Part shown: positions 61,570-64,000 of the stretch, piece after piece | How positions within the stretch are numbered: position 1 is the first letter of the stretch | Layout: every line of letters begins with the position of its first letter | Source of the DNA: Hephaestia caeni | GTDB lineage: Bacteria > Pseudomonadota > Alphaproteobacteria > Sphingomonadales > Sphingomonadaceae | DNA: 64,000 nt | Assembly: GCF_003550065.1 (NCBI RefSeq) | Contig: NZ_QXDC01000003.1 | Coordinates: 248,001 to 312,000, forward strand | Direction: 5' to 3' | Notes under the pieces: generated by a model | Databases searched by the model: none | Told to the model about the DNA's origin: nothing | What the model saw: the letters and a program-made list of their open reading frames with translations, nothing else | Position numbers and translations under genes: made by a program

Positions 61570-62429
61570 GCAAGCGCCTCCAGGTCGAAAGCGATCACAT
61601 TCTGGCGCTGCTCGCCGAGCTTGGAGATGCCGAGGTGCATCCGGTCGCCCGGCTTGAGGAAGATCATCGTCGGCTTCTGCCCCTCGCCGACGCCCGGCGG
61701 GGTGCCGGTGATCAGCAGATCGCCCGGCTGGAGCGTGATGAAGCGGCTGACATAGGCGATGCATTCGGCGACCGGGAAGATCATCGTCGCGGTGTGGCCG
61801 GTCTGCATCCGCTTGCCGTTGACGTCGAGGAACATATCCAGCGCCTGGCAGTCGCCGACCTCGTCGGGGGTCACCAGCCAGGGGCCGGTCGGGCCGAACG
61901 TGTCGCAGCCCTTGCCCTTGTCCCACTGGCTGCCGAGTTCCTTCTGGAAGGCGCGCTCCGACACGTCGTTGACGAGCACGTATCCGGCGACGTGATCGAG
62001 CGCATCGGCCTGCTCGACATAGCGGCAGGTCTTGCCGATCACGACGCCCAGTTCGACTTCCCAGTCGGTCTTGGCGCTGCCGCGCGGGATCATCACGTCG
62101 TCATTGGGGCCGACGAGGCACGAGATCGCCTTGGTGAAGAAGATCGGCTCGGGCGGGGGTTCAAGCCCGGCCTCGCGCGCATGATCGGCATAATTGAGGC
62201 CGATCGCGAGGAACTTGCCGATGCCGTTCACCGGCACGCCGTAGCGCGGGTCCCCTTCGACCAGCGGGAGCGAGGCAGGATCGATCGCCTTGAGCCGGGC
62301 CAGACCCTCGGGGGTGATTTCGGCGGGGGTGATATCGGCGACGTGCGCGGAGAGGTCGCGGATGCGGCCGTCGGCATCGACAAGACCCGGTTTTTCGGCG
62401 CCTTTCGGGCCATAGCGGCAAATCTTCAT
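61566..62429 (-). CDS. Fumarylacetoacetate-hydrolase family, 2,4-diketo-3-deoxy-L-rhamnonate hydrolase
   Basis: A 287-residue metal-dependent C-C hydrolase. It starts MKICRYGPKGAEKPGLVD and has FLAIGLNYADHAREAG, IFFTKAISCLVGPNDDVMIP, metal ligands in TDWEVELGVVIGK, AGYVLVNDVSERAFQ and LITGTPPGVGEGQKP, the FAH catalytic core. The last step of the oxidative L-rhamnose pathway (LRA6) cleaves 2,4-diketo-3-deoxy-L-rhamnonate to pyruvate and L-lactate, matching this operon. ATG 62429 has TGAGGA upstream and lies 7 bases after the rhmD stop. Confidence 0.87.
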   Translation of the reverse strand: MKICRYGPKGAEKPGLVDADGRIRDLSAHVADITPAEITPEGLARLKAIDPASLPLVEGDPRYGVPVNGIGKFLAIGLNYADHAREAGLEPPPEPIFFTKAISCLVGPNDDVMIPRGSAKTDWEVELGVVIGKTCRYVEQADALDHVAGYVLVNDVSERAFQKELGSQWDKGKGCDTFGPTGPWLVTPDEVGDCQALDMFLDVNGKRMQTGHTATMIFPVAECIAYVSRFITLQPGDLLITGTPPGVGEGQKPTMIFLKPGDRMHLGISKLGEQRQNVIAFDLEALA

Positions 62430-62436
62430 GGATTCC

Positions 62437-63621
62437 TCAATTCGGATAGGGACGGTGAAGCGTGATGTCGGGGTTGCGCTCGACGCCGAAGCCCGGCTTG
62501 TCGAGCGCCGACGCCCGGATGCGACCGTTCTCGGGCACCGGCTCGCCAAGCAACTGGGGCGCGAACATCGGCACCACGTCGGTGGCCTCGGGGTGCATCA
62601 TCAGGAATTCGGCAAAGGGCGAGTTGTGGCGGGTGATGACGAAATGATAGCTGTAGACGCTCGATCCGTGCGGCACGACCAGCTTGCCGCGCGCATCCGC
62701 CAGCGCGGAAATCTTGAGCAGTTCGGTGACGCCGCCGCACCAGCCGATATCGGGCTGGAGGATGTCGGCGCATTCCATTTCGAGCAACATCCGGAAACCC
62801 CAGCGGGTCGCCTCGTGCTCGCCGGTCGTCACCAGCATGCCGCGCGGCACGTTGCGGCGCAGATCGGCATAGCCCCAATAATCGTCGGGGCTCAGCGCCT
62901 CTTCGATCCACTTGAGCCCGAGGTCGTGGCACGCGATCGCCAGCCGGGTCGCGTAATCGAGGTTGAGCGACATCCAGCAATCGTACATCAGCCAGAAATC
63001 GTCGCCCACCTTCGCGCGCATGTCGGCGAGCAGCGCGACGTTCTTGTGCAGCCCTTCGAGCCCTTCGGCGGGGCCGTGGCGAAGCGGCAGCTTGCCGCCG
63101 ATGAAGCCCAGTTCCTTCGCGACATCGGGCCGCGCGCCGGTGGCGTAGAATTGCAATTCATCGCGCACCGCGCCGCCGAGCATGTGGTAGACCGGCTCGT
63201 CGCGCAGTTTGCCGAGCAAATCCCATAGCGCCAGATCGACCCCGGAGATGGCGTTGATAACCAGCCCCTTGCGCCCGTAATATTGGGTCGAGAAGTACAT
63301 CTGGTCCCAGATCTTCTCATATTCCGCCGGGTCGCGGCCGATCAGGAAGCGCGAGAGGTGCTTTTCCACGATGTACGCGGCGGGTTCGCCGCCCGTGGTC
63401 ACCGCGAAGCCGACCGTGCCGTCCTCCGCCTCGAGTTCGACCACCAGCGTGCCCAGCACGTTGATGCCGAAGCTCTGCCGCGACTGGCGATAGTCGGGAT
63501 AACGCGCCATCGGCGTGGCGACGTGATCGTCGATCCAATGGCCGTCGCCCTGATCGTGATAGTCGGCCCCGCCGCCGCGCACGGTGAACGCGCGCACATA
63601 TTTGATCTTCGACAGCGCCAC
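62437..63621 (-). CDS. rhmD: L-rhamnonate dehydratase
   Basis: A 394-residue enolase-superfamily enzyme dehydrating L-rhamnonate to 2-keto-3-deoxy-L-rhamnonate. It closely follows the known RhmD pattern: [77 protein letters not shown], the metal ligands in [13 protein letters not shown] and [21 protein letters not shown] and the catalytic-His segment [15 protein letters not shown] 63621 has GGGGAGG seven bases upstream. It is the first gene of the leftward rhamnose operon, which appears to run from here to 53542. Confidence 0.95.
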   Translation of the reverse strand: MALSKIKYVRAFTVRGGGADYHDQGDGHWIDDHVATPMARYPDYRQSRQSFGINVLGTLVVELEAEDGTVGFAVTTGGEPAAYIVEKHLSRFLIGRDPAEYEKIWDQMYFSTQYYGRKGLVINAISGVDLALWDLLGKLRDEPVYHMLGGAVRDELQFYATGARPDVAKELGFIGGKLPLRHGPAEGLEGLHKNVALLADMRAKVGDDFWLMYDCWMSLNLDYATRLAIACHDLGLKWIEEALSPDDYWGYADLRRNVPRGMLVTTGEHEATRWGFRMLLEMECADILQPDIGWCGGVTELLKISALADARGKLVVPHGSSVYSYHFVITRHNSPFAEFLMMHPEATDVVPMFAPQLLGEPVPENGRIRASALDKPGFGVERNPDITLHRPYPN

Positions 63622-63654
63622 CGCTGAACCTCCCCGCCTTCGTATCATAGAGTA

Positions 63655-63676
63655 TATAATATTCAGATTATACCAG
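63655..63676. promoter_or_regulatory. Promoter/operator region of the rhamnose operon
   Basis: Contains tataat-attcag-attata (63655-63672, perfect 6-bp arms). On the minus strand it reads ctggtataat (63676-63667), the same 10-mer as at 40541-40550. It ends 34 bases upstream of the rhmD start. The rest of the 176-base gap to the next gene is AT-rich, with aatagtaatattatatc near 63751. Confidence 0.5.
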
Positions 63677-63797
63677 CGTCAATTCGACCCACCCGCCTCA
63701 CGGACAGGACACCAACACGCCTTTGCCCCATCTTTGCGGGCGTGTCCAGAATAGTAATATTATATCTATGAAGGCGTGTGTGCCAGCCCCTCGCGCG

Positions 63798-64000
63798 TCA
63801 TGATCGCTGGGGGTGCTCGGCCAGGATCGCGCGATCGATCCTGGCGATGCTGGTCGCGCCGGTCAGCGTCATCGCGACGCGCATTTCGGCCTCGATCAGG
63901 CTCAGCATGTGGGCAACGCCCGCTTCGCCCCGCGCCGCGAGCGCATAAGCCCAGATCCGCCCGAGCAGCACGCCCTTGGCGCCTAAGGCGAGCATCCGCA
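63798..64000 (-). CDS. FMN-dependent alpha-hydroxy-acid (L-lactate) dehydrogenase, C-terminal fragment
   Basis: The frame is open to the right edge, so the gene starts outside the window. The ~66 visible residues match the C-terminus of the FMN-dependent L-lactate dehydrogenase/glycolate-oxidase family: [27 protein letters not shown], then [22 protein letters not shown]. It is on the same strand as, and directly upstream of, the rhamnose operon. The L-lactate released by the pathway's last enzyme would be its substrate, which favours an LldD-type role over glycolate or mandelate. Confidence 0.82.
   Translation of the reverse strand, partial: RMLALGAKGVLLGRIWAYALAARGEAGVAHMLSLIEAEMRVAMTLTGATSIARIDRAILAEHPQRS

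Overview
The window reads as a chromosomal segment of a high-GC alphaproteobacterium, most likely a Sphingomonas-type sphingomonad. The reasons are a CpdR-type response regulator, a Ku/LigD pair, a TonB-dependent receptor inside a plant-glycan locus, the non-phosphorylating L-rhamnose pathway first described in Sphingomonas, and dense operons with GTG starts and 4-base (ATGA/GTGA) overlaps. Genus assignment is inference; no rRNA is present.

Left part (1 to about 13.4 kb): ordinary chromosomal genes. These are a truncated VOC protein, a coupled pdxH / cation-efflux / PhzF-family operon, the bacterial NHEJ pair ku and ligD, a DUF1289 protein, a DEAD-box helicase, an exported hypothetical protein, an FAD-linked oxidase, a SapC-like protein, a cytochrome b561, an N-formylglutamate amidohydrolase divergent from cpdR, and tRNA-Val(GAC). 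Palindromic repeats are scattered here, and one lies in frame inside ligD.

Right part (13.7 to 64 kb): a plant cell-wall sugar locus with three interleaved modules. (1) Glycan depolymerisation: a beta-propeller glycosidase, a GH106 alpha-L-rhamnosidase, a GH29 alpha-L-fucosidase, two nearly identical clan GH-A hydrolases flanking a TonB receptor, two GH78 alpha-L-rhamnosidases, an SGNH esterase, a GH42 beta-galactosidase and a GH127-type hydrolase. (2) D-apiose use: a GntR regulator, D-apiose dehydrogenase (apsD), D-apionate lactonase (apnL), D-apionate oxidoisomerase (apnO), a ribose-type ABC importer, 3-oxo-isoapionate kinase (oiaK), a RuBisCO-like protein and glycolate oxidase glcDEF. (3) L-rhamnose use: rhaT, a lactonase, rhmD, a dehydrogenase and a diketo-acid hydrolase, ending at a truncated lactate-dehydrogenase-type gene that would handle the L-lactate product.

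Apiose plus rhamnose, fucose, galactose, an arabinofuranosidase-family enzyme and a deacetylase points to rhamnogalacturonan-II-like pectin, or less likely apiose/rhamnose glycosides of flavonoids. A recurring promoter element (consensus CTGGTATnnTGAn) sits upstream of the apiose operon and glcDEF, the GntR/GH106 pair, the TonB receptor/GH-A pair and the rhamnose operon, suggesting one regulon. Coregulated glycolate oxidase argues that the RuBisCO-like protein yields glycolate plus 3-phosphoglycerate (OiaT-type) rather than L-erythrulose phosphate (OiaX-type).

Functions are assigned by recognising protein families by eye. No database search or alignment was run.
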